Shown piece after piece: positions 23,813 through 35,911 of a DNA stretch of 64,000 nucleotides; within the stretch, counting starts at the first letter, position 1; the number at the start of each line of letters is the position of its first letter. The translations under genes and the position numbers were made by a program. A model generated the notes under the pieces. That model was not told the DNA's origin. It saw only the letters and a program-made list of their open reading frames with translations, and did not search any database. The DNA is from Piper betle (lineage: Eukaryota > Streptophyta > Magnoliopsida > Piperales > Piperaceae), in contig JAURVB010006464.1 of the NCBI GenBank assembly GCA_033002965.1, positions 1 through 64,000 of the forward strand. The letters are read 5' to 3'.

Positions 23813-24402
23813 TCACCTTCATTAGTTTCTATTATACTTTCGAGTTTTCTGAAGCTTATCGTGGGTGGTATTGTTTTCTCCAATTTCCATGAAGTTGGCA
23901 AAACAATATCAGACCAAGATAAAGTCTTAGGAAAACTGACACATTAGACTTATTAAATCTGCCTGGAATATGGTTGTCTTTCCTTTTGTTGACGTCAACT
24001 TTGCCTTAGGACATCCTATAGACGATACAGATGTTCTTGAATACTTCTATCATATCATAACCTTAAGTCTGTAGATTTAAAGTTAACACATGAATAATGT
24101 TAGGATCATGTAGGCTAATACAATAGTTAGGGAAGTAATTAAAATATGTTTGACCGGCATAAAGACTTGACTCTATTATTCCTAATAGTGAATCGTTAAA
24201 CTTATTATGACGATTGTCTCTTAGGCACACTAATAATAATGTATTTAAACCATCCCTAGTTAATGGTTTAATTGCTACTTGTACTAATTTTAAATGTATA
24301 CATTTATATTCTTATTTTAGTTCTTCTAAAATTTTATTGGATAATAACATTATACATTCAGTAGTATTACTGACACTTAAACTTTTTCTTATCATCTTAA
24401 TA
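23813..24402 (-). pseudogene. 30K-type viral movement protein core, Caulimoviridae
   Basis: Reading the minus strand from 24402, the frame gives CIHLKLVQVAIKPLTRDGLN, then LLLVCLRDNRHNKFNDSLLG, IIESSLYAGQTYFNYFPNYC and ISLHDPNIIHVLTLNLQT. The IKPL(T) box, the LRD box and the aspartate in the LHDPN block are hallmarks of the 30K movement domain, which carries viral material through plasmodesmata. A frame change and stops occur after about 24080. The flanks are target sites of two solo LTRs, so this core was once continuous with the pieces at 20673-20997 and 27246-27528. It is an old, inactive endogenous copy. Confidence 0.85.
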
Positions 24403-24407
24403 ATTTA

Positions 24408-27240
24408 TGTAACACCCTGTTTTGGCTCACCCGTGAACTGACCCGAAAATGTCACCGGCGACCGAACCGTTTGCTAATGTACTGGTTTGGTTAAGCCGAT
24501 CCGGATCTGCGCTCGGCGTCTTAAGATGGAGATGCAACCATGAAATGCATGAATGGAAACAATTGGGTTCTAACGTAGTCCTACATGCATGCTATGATAT
24601 GCAAGTAAAACAAAACCATTCAAGAAGCAAGAAATTTAAATAAAAATTCATTAATTTTACGGAAAAACGGATAGAAACTCCCCTAAAAGCGCAATAGGGG
24701 TCAACCTGTCCACAACAAGGGTATATAAATATTTTATCAAAATATGATAAAACATAACTATCTACCATGGCATTCAGTCATTATCTCTTTGGTTTCAGTT
24801 GAGCCGTGCCTGAACTCCAAACTCACTACTCATTCACATTTATTCGTTCATCTCATAAGAAGCAATTTATCAAGGCAAAGACATCTTAACTATCATTCAC
24901 ACAGCATTAACACACCATCATTATACATTACACGCGGCAGGTACATGTGTGCTGGGTCTGTGCTGCTCCTCCGCAGTCCCGACAGCTTTCATTCTTCGCA
25001 TTTCTCACCTACATATATATAGAAAAACCGTCAGCAACAAGTGTTACCGGCCCAGAAAATAACTAATATCAATATGGCATAGGAGAGCAAACTCTCCTGT
25101 TGAATCAAAACCATATACTTCCTCAAGAACTCTCATCAGGGCACATATGGGAGTCGTCGCCATCGGGTCGACAACGTCCCCCTTTCTTTCTCATTCTCAT
25201 ACCTTGGTCATTTCTCTATTGCTTCTCGCATCAAATCTCATTCCTTTCTGCCCTCTACACCTTCCATATTACTCCTGGCCTTGAGCACAAAGGCCGAGCA
25301 CTCTCAGGCAGTCGCCTTTAGTACCCTTTGGAACCACAAGTCTAGACATGTGTTGCATTGCAGTACCCCTAAACCTCCACACTTCTCCGGGTTTGAGGAA
25401 CTCAAAGGTGGAGTTGTCCGGATCCTTCGGGAATGAAGTGGGTTCTCCCCAACTGCAGAGCCTGCTTTTCCATGCACACGCCCTATCTGAAGACGTGGCC
25501 ATTAGTAACCCTCATTCCATCTCTCACCGAAAACGCGAAAACTATACATATATAGGCCTGGGTTGGGATTTATACAATAGGCCCGAAGGCAACTTGTGGT
25601 GGATCTTAATTTCGAAAATTGACTCGAGGGATCTCATCCTTGAGGGTTATAAATCTGAAAAAAACTGTTGGCTAAATGGCCTGAGTTAAGTGGGATTCGA
25701 TTAAATGCCACTTAACTCGTCCTACACATGATAAATCAAATACACAATAGAATAGTGTAAAACAGAGAACGAGTCTTAAACAAACCTGGTAGAAGCTCCA
25801 AGCGTGTCCTCGTGCCTAGACGACAAGCTCCTACTCCGTACCTACACAATGAAACTAAATACTAACGCCCGCTCATGATTCAGTCATACATCCTATATCA
25901 CACATACATCCATTACGCACCAATCAACACACATCAACCTATATTAATTCTAGCAAGTCTACTTAGGCTAGTTTGCATTAGATCATGATCATTACCTAGT
26001 TATCCTAATTAGTTTCTTAGCCTCCATTTTTAACACCACTCAATCAAACAAATTTCATATTTTATCCTTAATCAATTCTATATTATATATATATAATTAT
26101 AACACACAATTCACCAATCCTAGCATGCAATTCTAATAATCAATACTTTTAAATAATTAAGTTAAAATAAATTATACCTCGCAGGATTCGTGGCTTGAAT
26201 TCGGCACCCTATGGCGTCCGAAGTTCGATAGGGTTCGATCGGAGGGATTCGGCAAAAGATCAGGTGATTTCCGACAAATTTCGGTGAATCCAATTTTCCG
26301 ACAACTTCTGGCGGTTTTCTGGCGACTGTCCCGGCAGTTTTCCGGCGACTGTTCTGGCAGGGCAATCGGGGTAAGGGTTAGCATCATCTCGGCGAGCTCG
26401 TCCCAATGGTGGTGACAGCAAGGATGGCCGGAGATGCGATGACCGCCGGTGGTGGCGTCGAGTTCGGTCGGGGCGGTCGGTCGTTCAGATCAGGCCCATG
26501 GCTAGCTTCAATGGCGGCGCTAGGTAAGGGGGAAATGTCGGGGAGGTCAAGGGGGTGGTCGTCAGGGTCACGGCGGCGGCGTGAGCCTGGACGGCGGCGA
26601 ATCGACAAGGGGAGCATCGCTGCTTGTGGGGCGATTCCTGTGTCGTGGCGGTGAGACGGTGGCCGGGGTTGGTTGGGGCGACACGGCGACGACATGGCAA
26701 GGCGGGGTGGCGTTGATCGTCGGCAGTGCGGCGTCGGCGACGGTGGCAGCGACACACACAGTGGGTGGCAGTAAAGTTTTTGGAGGGGGAAGGTGTTGGG
26801 AGGGAGAAAAACACCCTCAATGGCAAACTCATAAATAAGTATTGACTCGATTCATACTCGAGTCAAAATAATAACTAGTTCATAATAAATCATAAAAAAA
26901 ATTTAGAAAAATATGGAAAAATCCTATAAAATTAAACAAACACAACAACATCTAAATGACATGCTCTATAACTAATGACCCACCCACCCAATTGCCCTAC
27001 CACGCTTCCTAATGCGTTATCCGGCCTGAAACTGCATACTTTCGTATATTCTAATAACTCATTTTTCACCATCTTTTCGACTTATCATCATATATTTAGG
27101 TACACTTGACTTTCATTGCTCATAACTCACGGCCGGCCTCGACTCAGCATGTGGTTCATGAAACTGACTCAACTCGAACCAACGGTTGAACCGACTGGTT
27201 CGGTAACGTAAAACTATGACTCTGAGTCACGGGTTTTACA
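24408..27240 (-). repeat. Solo LTR (subfamily A, 2.8 kb) with target duplication ATTTA
   Basis: The ends are TGTAACACCC and GGGTTTTACA. Exact ATTTA duplications lie at 24403-24407 and 27241-27245. It is closely related to the LTR at 20998-23807 throughout, including the block with GCACATATGGGAG-type sequence and the GC-rich segment at about 26180-26790. The inverted TTGACTCGA pair is at 26842-26866. It sits inside the viral movement-protein region. Confidence 0.97.
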
Positions 27241-27245
27241 ATTTA

Positions 27246-27528
27246 TGTTTGCTTATAGTCAAACATTCGTTTACTATAAACCTTAGTATGAGGTAAGTTA
27301 GGTATACTCCACTTATTAAGATTTTGCTCAATATTATAAAAAATCACCTCTTCAGCGATTTTTGGATCCTTTTCAAAAAACTGGTTTGTCTTAATGATTT
27401 TGGATAAGAAAGCCATTCTTAGTTTCAAAGTCTAACTTAGATAAGAATTTCCGTGGAGTAATCTAGCTAACTACGTCTATGCCCCTCTTGGCTTCACGAC
27501 GACTTATCAAAGCCTCAGCCTCCATCAT
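27246..27528 (-). pseudogene. N-terminal end of the pararetrovirus movement polyprotein
   Basis: The first ATG on the minus strand (27528) lies about 30 nt after the putative tRNA primer site and opens MMEAEALISRREAKRG. A stop and a frame change follow. The next frame (27428 down to 27246) gives MAFLSKIIKTNQFFEKDPKI and ANLPHTKVY-like sequence (WSIPNLPHTKVYSKRMFDYK) that leads into the movement core across the LTR at 24408-27240. It would be the start of the viral polyprotein. At least one frameshift shows it is dead. Confidence 0.65.
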
Positions 27529-27556
27529 CTACATGGGCTAACTCTAATTCTTTAAA

Positions 27557-27570
27557 TGGCTCTAATACAA
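27557..27570 (-). other. Degenerate initiator-Met-tRNA primer site of the pararetrovirus
   Basis: On the minus strand TTGTATTAGAGCCA matches the canonical TGGTATCAGAGCCA at 12 of 14 positions. It lies just before the first polyprotein ATG and after the TATA/poly(A) region, the order expected in a plant pararetrovirus. Confidence 0.7.
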
Positions 27571-27931
27571 CAAAACCTGAGAAAACAATCTCGTTTCACC
27601 CAAACGATGAAACAAGTGATAGCTCTAACAAAATCTTAATAATCTTATTGAAATTACAGAAAGAAAGATTAAACTATTAATTAATACTAAAGCTATACAG
27701 AAGCGCAATAAGTAAACCAAACCGATATAAACAAAAACAACTTAAAATTAAGCATATAACAATAAATATAAACAGATATATGACACAACTAACTTCAATA
27801 TGAAATATGAAACAGTGATATCAACAACATTGAATATAAAACAGTTTTTCTTGTTTACAGCACAATATGAAACAGATATAATATTGAAGTGCAATATTGA
27901 ATTGTAAAACTGTATTGTATATAAAATTCCA

Positions 27932-28047
27932 CCTCTAGTGATAACTGGAGGGGTTTCAGTAATAACTGAATGCAATAATATAAAATAACTCCACCTCAAG
28001 TAGTATAACTGAGGGAAAGGTGCTCCGTCTCCGGTAATAACCGAAGG
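27932..28047 (-). repeat. Array of four stem-loops in the putative viral leader
   Basis: Plus-strand coordinates of the stems: 27932-27951 (8 bp, loop GATA), 27955-27970 (6 bp perfect, TTCAGT/ACTGAA, loop AATA), 27994-28014 (5+2 bp) and 28028-28047 (4+2 bp, CGGT/ACCG, loop AATA). Three share a four-base RATA loop closed by T-A although the outer stem sequences differ. They lie between the TATA box and the primer site, that is, in the would-be RNA leader. Confidence 0.7.
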
Positions 28048-28077
28048 AACATAAGCGCAACTATCAAACTTTAGTAC

Positions 28078-28083
28078 TTTATT
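28078..28083 (-). terminator. Putative viral poly(A) signal AATAAA
   Basis: AATAAA on the minus strand lies 22 nt after the TATA box. Pararetroviruses place the poly(A) signal downstream of their own start site so that the RNA is terminally redundant. The spacing here is unusually short, so this may be chance. Confidence 0.4.
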
Positions 28084-28104
28084 GATCTTGGAAGAAATTA
28101 CAAA

Positions 28105-28112
28105 CTTATATA
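28105..28112 (-). promoter_or_regulatory. Putative viral TATA box
   Basis: TATATAAG on the minus strand, upstream of the stem-loop array and primer site and downstream of the end of coding sequence, is where the promoter of a plant pararetrovirus belongs. Confidence 0.55.
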
Positions 28113-28323
28113 CAGACGCTTAACGTCACTCTAAAATCACTCCATAAACACACTTACAGACTCTAATATTGAACTCACAAACACACTTACAGTCTTATCT
28201 TCAATTCACAAACTTCACTCTAAACTTGGATTACAAACGCTGGAACAATAGGAGAAGAGGGAGATGAAGGACTTAGAAGACTCTATTTAGAAACATAAAC
28301 TAAGCATAAGAATTCTCCTCCAT

Positions 28324-28478
28324 TATTTTCTTCATTCTTAGAAGATTCGCCAACATGAAAATAAGAATTTTGAAATAGGTTGAGATGTTCTGAACTTTCT
28401 TCTAATTGATTTTCTAAATTTCCTTACTCAATAACTTCAATTCATCTTTGTAATTGAACTAGCTCAGCTTTAAGAGCA
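28324..28478 (-). pseudogene. Pararetrovirus coiled-coil segment, minus-strand copy
   Basis: The minus-strand frame reads LRFEITALKAELVQLQR, then NLENQLEESSEHLNLFQNSY, an obvious heptad-rich coil. It is the counterpart of the plus-strand sequence at 28919-29070, about 80-85% alike by eye, forming an inverted repeat with a 440-bp spacer. After the coil the minus-strand copy runs to a stop and into the promoter region, so protease, RT and RNase H are missing from this copy. Confidence 0.75.
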
Positions 28479-28918
28479 GTTATCTCAAATCTTAAATCTA
28501 GCGCAGATCTGCGGCTTTTAAAACTTTTTATATAATTTTACATTATTGATCTTTATCTTCGATGGGGTGTATCAGATCTAATAAAATAGATTCCTGAGCG
28601 GTAATCATGTTAATACTTGACCATTAAGATCCATTATGGCCTTATAATGATCACAGTTATGGTTTGTATCACTTTCATCCTCATTATTAGTATGAGTGTC
28701 CCATTCAGACGAATCTGACTGATCTAACTCTAATAGTTCTAATTCAGAATTATCATCATATTCTAATCATTCTAATAATTTTGTTTTTCAACATTTGATG
28801 TAGATAACGCATTAATTTTCCTTTTTATCTTACGATGCTTCCTGGTATGACCCTTCTGACTGCAATCCCAGCATACTAATGGCTTAGTACTAGCTTTTCT
28901 CTTGATATTTTTAAGATT
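28479..28918 (-). pseudogene. Coat-protein C-terminal region with zinc-finger-like motif
   Basis: The minus-strand frame contains CWDCSQKGHTRKHRKIKRKI near 28810-28875, a CCHC-like finger in which the last Cys position is His and one residue is missing. An acidic stretch follows in another frame (DQSDSSEWDTHTNNEDESD). A basic zinc finger followed by an acidic tail is typical of Caulimoviridae capsid proteins. Several stops break the frame. It ends at 28918, where sequence of opposite polarity begins. Confidence 0.65.
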
Positions 28919-29505
28919 CTCTTAAAGCTAAGGTAGTTCAATTATGAAGACAAATTAAAGCTATTGCGTTAGGAAATTTAGAAAACCAATTAGAAGAAAG
29001 TTAAGAAGATCTCAACCTATTTGAAAATTCTGAATTTCATGTTGGTGAATTTCCTAAGAATGAAGAAAATATTGAAGAATATTTAAATGTAATAGAACAA
29101 ACTATGTCGTGCAAATATGTAATAAAAATAAAGATAATAATTAATTAAAATTTTACACTAGAGACATAGCTTTAGTAGATACCGGAGTAGATCGAAACAT
29201 CTTTAGAGAAGGATTAATTCCTACTTAGTATTATGAAAAAACTATTCAAGCACTATCTACTTAACGTTATCTAATGTTGTAATATGCATTTAGGATATAT
29301 TTATATTTATGACTTATAATTTAATCCAGGATATTGGTGCTGAAGTCATACTCGGTAATCCTTTTACAACATTAATAAAACCTTTCACTGTAGATGATAT
29401 AGGAATTCATACTAAGCTTAAAGGTAAAGAAGTAACTTTCTAAGTTAGAATATCCTAAGTGGAAAATATTGATATCTTCAATAAAAGAAAATTCTGTAAT
29501 GAAGA
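28919..29505 (+). pseudogene. Pararetrovirus aspartic protease, plus-strand copy
   Basis: The plus-strand frame starts with the coil (NLENQLEES, stop, EDLNLFENSEFHVGE). After frame changes it gives LVDTGVDRNIFREGLIPT with the catalytic DTG at 29178-29186, and later LGAEVILGNPFTTLIKPFTV-like sequence (near 29337-29390), the second half of a retropepsin. Stops occur in each part. The piece ends at the target site of the solo LTR 29506-32721. The protease would mature the viral polyprotein. Confidence 0.75.
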
Positions 29506-32500
29506 TGTAAAACCCAATTTTCAGGTTAGGATTTTACCCGATTTTAGTTTAGCCCTGTTCGGGTTAGTATCGAGTCAGTTCGAGCTAGCTCGAGCCAGAC
29601 TAATTTTCAAAATATGAGTATGGGGGCCCAGATGACCATATGAGCATGTTATGTAGGTTGACTATGCCAAACATGCATATAATAGTAGAGCATGTGTTAT
29701 CAGTGTATACAATGAGGTATACATATGATTTTTATGAGTTAGCCAAGATTTTAGGCCTAGATCTAAGCCGTTGGAGCATTTAGCATCCGTTTGGGATTTT
29801 CTAAGTATTTCATTTACATGCAGCATAGGAATTTTAGATCACTTGATTGTGCCCTTGTAGGCCCAACATGATTGAGCTCAGGGTTCGAGGCCCATTTAAC
29901 CTTCTTACTTCGATTCTTGCATATAGAATCACTTTTACGACTCGAGTCAATTTTGACATTAGTCGGTCTCGATCTGAGTTTTCCATCCATATGTATATTG
30001 CATATTCCCATAGGTGGGTCTTATTAGACCACTAGTTGTTGAACGTTCGGATCATGCCACATGGCAAGATCTGAGCCGTCCATGTCAACCCTAGTTTTCT
30101 CTCATTTATATTTCAAACATTTCTATTGATTTTCAGAGTTACACCCTTTAGCGCCACCACCACTTCGGCTCGCCACCAGCGAGTTTCTGCCACACCCTTG
30201 CCTGCTGTATCAGTATGACAGTGACTACCTCGTGGCTAGCTATTAGTCCGTACCCACAATCACCACCAGCACAGCCACAGTCACCGCCAGGGCTGCTATT
30301 TTTACTCTCTATTTTTGCAGCCGCCGCCACCCATTCGGGCCATTTTTGGCCCCAACGAGTGTCCTCTGACAAAGCTGACCACCCGATAGCTTCCTCCCTC
30401 CAAGATCTTCAATTTGAGACCGACACCGACCTTCGCTGTGGCCATGATTGCCGCCGGTGACTTGCATTTGCCCAACAGCATTTTCCATTGTTTTCGATAA
30501 TTTTTCGGCCGACCACCTACTAGACACCACTGACTGTCAGTCCAGATAGGTTCATCTCATCGAGGCTGACATTTTGAGACCACCCACAATCTTCGTCGTG
30601 GCCGCAATCACCGCCGGCGAAAGTCACCACAATTGGCGGCGATACCATTGCCTCCTAGCTGTTTTAAGGCCAACCAACCACTGCACTCTACCGGTTGTCA
30701 CCGCCATCACGTTCCCCATGCTCTCCTCTGCCGATCCTTACCAGAGGTGACCCCAGTTGAGCTGCCATCAACATTTTTCGACAACGGGCACCACCACCCT
30801 TTGTCGAGGCAGTTTACCCATTTTCCCGTGATTGCACCCGCCACCCTCATTCGAATCCACCTGGCCATGCCCGAGTCTGCCAGCCGTGTCTGTATCCGCG
30901 TCTGTGTCCATCACTCCAAACCAACCCAGCCTAGCAGTTTATTTAACCTAGACCAAGTTGGCTTGGCCCAACTCGGTTCTGGTTCAGCTTAGTTCGGTCA
31001 GGTTCAACCCATTTTTGGCCGTTTCTCAACCATGTTTGGTAAATTCTAGAGCTCCTATATTAGTTTAGATGAATATTCACATTGTTTAGCATGTTTGGAT
31101 GTTATGATTATTTTTCTTTATTTATTAATTATTTTATTTATTTATTTATTTATTTATTCATGATTATTCATTTCTTGTTATTTATATATTCGTTGACTAT
31201 GATGAATAATTATGTAACTAATTATTGTTACTAATAATGTATTTATTCATAGATAATATTTTTATTCATGTTTATCTTATTTTATTCAATTAATTGACTG
31301 ATTATTCGTTATTTTCTTACAGTGTTATTATTTATATATATTTAGTCATATGCTTGTATATTTGATATTTATATTATGATTCTTCGTGATTAATTAATAT
31401 TAGTCATTTATTTATTTATTTGTTTGTTTATTTAATTATTTAAATGTTTACTAACACAAGTATATATGGTACTTACTAGTGTTTAACTGTGTATTTATAT
31501 AGTATAATTATATTATTATTACATTATCAGAGTATTATTTATGTTCATTTATTTGTTATTTACTTAATTACCTATGAGTACATTTATTTGTTAATTAATT
31601 ATTTTTTATTATTTTTATTATTACGTCTTGATTTACGTTCCATGTGTTTAGTTGTAGGCATGTTAGCAGTGCTTTCTTTATTAGGATGTACTGAGTACAC
31701 ACCACGAGCATGTATCATATAAAGATATTAGTATTTTACTTAGCAGTGGGTTCCAATATAGGTCTCGGAGTGCGAGCTCACTGTACATGTGTAGATATGT
31801 TTGGAGCTTGGACCACATGTCCGCAGGACTCTCCCTCTCCGCATGACTTCTTGCGTGTAAAGTTTAATCATGTTTTACACGTAGTACGACATTGGTGGTG
31901 TTTTATTGCATCCCTCCGATGTTGGGTCATTTAGCTATGATTTCTACGAATGTTTAATAAAACTACAAGGATGTGATTGCTTGTTGGTTTTTGAACTAAA
32001 GCTCTAGAAATCTATAATACAAGCCTCTTCGCTAAGCCTATTATATAAGTACACACATTTTTACGGATTTCACGAATAAGAGAATTAGTGGTACAGAGAT
32101 ATTTTTGGACCCCACTAGTGCTCCTTCAAACCCTAAGGTAGTGCGGTGTATGAGGGTACTGTGTAATGCATCATATTTTGGGAATTTGTGGCACTAACTT
32201 AACTATTCATTAACCATGTCAGGTGATATGAAAGATGTGAGGGCATAAGTATTGTATGTATGAGTATGATTATGAACTATGCATGCGAGTCAACACTTGG
32301 TTAAGTATGTTTGCTTACTGCCTAGTGTGAGTCAATCTTGAAGTTTTATAAGTTTTCATGGGTAATAAAATACCCATTTGCCAGTTTGTATTAGTTATTT
32401 TTTTCAAACCAGTAACATTTGTTACTGATGTTTTTCATATAATATATGTAGGTCTTGCAATCTTGAGTCAACTTTGGTGAGAGGATAGATAAACGCTATA

Positions 32501-32721
32501 CACACTTGAGCTCAACATAATTATTTACTTTCTTACTTTTATATATGTTCGATGTGTTTTGACATGTATCTAACGATGTCTTCCATTTTCATGACGCCAA
32601 GAAGGTTGTTTCAGTCTATTTTATCGATCGAGTTGTACTGACCGACAACTTTAAACATGACTCGACTGATTCGTAACATTTTTGCTTTGGTTCTTAAGTG
32701 TTCCAAAATCGGGGTGTTATA
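29506..32721 (+). repeat. Solo LTR (subfamily C, 3.2 kb)
   Basis: It starts TGTAAAACCC and ends GGGGTGTTATA. The flanks are GAAGA (29501-29505) and GCAGA (32722-32726), a target duplication with one mismatch. The GC-rich block lies at about 30130-30990. The AT-rich block at 31080-31640 has TTTATTTATT runs. Related LTRs are 13137-16440, 32863-35906 and 41427-42490. Short open frames inside are not conserved between copies. Confidence 0.9.
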
Positions 32722-32862
32722 GCAGACCTGTCATATTAATTTACTAAAAGAAGAAGTGGTCCTCTTAGATATTAAAAGAAAATCAGATTTACCTAAAAAT
32801 CAGGAAAAGGTTACTTCATTTCAGAAGTTATTTGAAGATGAATTGTGTAATGACTCACCTAT
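32722..32862 (+). pseudogene. Pararetrovirus protease-RT linker
   Basis: After the LTR the frame gives INLLKEEVVLLDIKRKSDLP, then FQKLFEDELCNDSPI. It continues beyond the next solo LTR as AFWERKKHEVSLPYE. The TSD CCTAT of that LTR sits exactly at the join, so the reading frame was continuous before insertion. This linker precedes the RT. Confidence 0.7.
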
Positions 32863-35800
32863 TGTACCACCCCGATTTTGGTTCACCTAAGAACCGAATC
32901 GGAAATGTTATGATTGAATTGAATCATATTTAAAGTTGTTGGTTGGTAAGACTCGATAGATACAATAGATCGAAACAACCTTCTTGGTATCATAAGAATG
33001 AAAGATATTGTTAAAAGTAAGAAAGCAAATAAGTATGTTGAGCCCAAGTGTGTAGCGTTTATCTGTCCTCCCACCGAACTCAACTCAAGATTTGCAAGAC
33101 CTACATAATTAATATGAAAAATGTTAGTAACAAGTATTACTAGTCCAAAAAATAACTAGTACAAACTAACAAATGGGTATTCCATTACCCACGAAAACTT
33201 ATGAAACTTCTGAATTGCCTCACAATAGGCGGTAAGAAAACATACTTAAACAAGTGTCGGCTCGCATGCACGACTTATATTGATATTCATACATACAATG
33301 CTTACACCTTCACATCTTCCATATTTTACCCACCATGGTACTCAAGTGGCAAAAGGAATAGTTAAGTTAGTGCCAAAAATTCTAGAAATGTGTTGCGTTA
33401 TGCAGTGCCCTCATACACCGCACTACCTCAGGGTTTGAAAGAGTACTAGTGTGGTCCATATATATCTTCATACCGCTCACTCTCTTATTCGTGAAATCCG
33501 TAAAAATGCGCGTACTTATATATTAGGTTTAGGGAAGAGGCTTATATCATATTTTTTTAGAGCTTCAGTTTGAAAGCCAACAAGGGATCTCATCTTTGTA
33601 GTTTTTTAAACATGAGTAGAAAACACAGCAAAATGGCTTGACATCAAAGAGATTTGAGTAAACACCGCCGATGTCATCCTCATCTAAAACACGATTAAAC
33701 TCGACACACAGGGAGTCGAACAGAGATCAAGAAAAAGGAGAGTCCTACGGACCTGTGGTCCAAGCTCCAAGCACAATGACACGACTACGGCGAGCTCGGA
33801 CTCCATAACCTACCTCGAAACCCACTTCTAAGTAAAATACTAATGTCACTATATGATGCATGTTCGCGGTGTAGCTCATATCATCAATACATCACAATAA
33901 AGAAAACAATACTAACAATCTTATAACTAAACCTATGGCACATAAATTAAGACATAATAATAAAAAATCATAAACAAATAAATAAACAAAGATATGCACT
34001 CATAAATAATTAGATAAACAATAAATACATGAACATAAATAATACTCTAATCATAAAATAATAATATAATTATACTAAATGAATACATCGGTAAACATGA
34101 GTAAATATCATATATACTTGTGTTCATAAATATATAAATAATTAAATAATAAATAAATAAATAATAATTCAATTAATAATTAAATAAATAAACAAAGAGT
34201 TAATACTCATTAATGATGAATAATAATAATATCATAGTTATACAATACAAGAATACATAATTAAATATAAATAAATAATAACATACACGCGAATAAACAA
34301 ATAGATAAATAAATAAATAAATAAATACACACACGCGAACAGACACACACACAATTTAGAATACATATATAAGATTAATATTAATAAGTAAATATATTAT
34401 TATTAATAATAAGTAATCATAAAAATATGCATTATAATCAATAAATACACGAATAATACCAAATGAATGATTATAATAATAAACAAATAAATAACGAAAA
34501 ATAATCATAACATTCAAACATTCTAAATCATGTTAATATGCATCTAAACTAATACAAGGGTTCTTGAATTACTAAAAACGGTCAAAAAAATGGCTGACAA
34601 TGAGCTGAACTGGACTAAATCGAGCTGAACCAGACCAAACTAAACTGAACTAGCTCGGCCTGGGTTAACTGAAAAATGGGCCGGGTTAAATGGGTGGACA
34701 TGATGGACATGAACTTGGGCACAGGCAGGCGGACTCGAGCAAGGCATGGCGGATGTGAACACGAGAAGTGAGTAAACGGGCCGAACAAGGGGTGGGGGTG
34801 TCCATCGCCGAAAAACACCAATGGTGGCGAGGCTGGGGTCGATGCTGCTCGGAATCGACAGCCCATGTGACGAGAAACATGATGGTGGTGGCGGTAGGCG
34901 GAGTCTTGTCAGAAAATGGCTAGAAAGAGGGCGATATTGTAGCCAGATGTGGTGACGTCGCCAGCGGCGATAGTTGCTATGGTGGTGGTCGTGGGTTATC
35001 TCATAATGGAGATCTTGGCAATATGAAGCTACGTGGGTGGTTGGATCTGTCGGAGGTCGCTCGCCAATGCCAAAAAACGGCCCAAAAGGTGGCAGCAATG
35101 GCGACGACGAAAATAAAGTTGAAAAACTCCCTCGCTAGAGGTGACTACGACGGTGCCGATGGTCGTGAGTAGTACAAATGAAAAGCCGACTACGAGGCGA
35201 TCGTGGGGCTGCCGATTCCATGGCGCTAGGGCGAGGTGGAGACTTGACGATGGCAAGCCGAAGTGGCGGCACCACTAGGGGTGTAACTATGAAATCATGG
35301 GAAATCTATGATAAACAACATGGTAAAGCTAGGGCTGACATGGACGACTCAGATCTTGCCACGTGGCTTGATCTTAATGTTTGACAACACCCCCTCTAGT
35401 GGGATCCACCTATGGGTATATGTAATATACATATGGATGGAATGCTTGAATTGAGACTGTCTAAAATTAAAATTGACTCGGGTCTTAAAGGTGACTCTAT
35501 AGGTGGGAATCAAGGGAAGAAGGCTAAATAGGCCTCGAACCCTAAACTCAATCAAGATGGGCCCAGAGGAGCACAATCCTCTGATTTGAAATTCACATGC
35601 TGCATGCAAATGAAATACCTAGGAAGTCCCAAATAGATACTAAATGCTGCATGGCCTAGATCTAGGCCTAAAACCTGGCTGACTCATACAAATCATTTGT
35701 ATACCTCATGTATACTCTAATTACTTATGGTTTGATCATCTACATATCAGGCATACTCAGCCACTATAAGATGCTCATATGGCCATCTGGGCCCATACTT

Positions 35801-35906
35801 ATGGTTTGAAAATTGGTCTGGCTCAAGCTCACTCGAACCGACTTGAAAGTGATCCGAATGTGGCAAACTACGCACGGATAAAACCCTAAATCCTTTGGGT
35901 TTTACA
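32863..35906 (-). repeat. Solo LTR (subfamily C, 3.0 kb) with target duplication CCTAT
   Basis: On the plus strand it starts TGTACCACCCCG and ends GGGTTTTACA. Exact CCTAT duplications lie at 32858-32862 and 35907-35911. The GC-rich block is at about 34600-35280 and AT-rich AAATAAATAA runs occupy 33950-34500. It is inserted between the protease linker and RT of the endogenous virus. Confidence 0.97.
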
Positions 35907-35911
35907 CCTAT

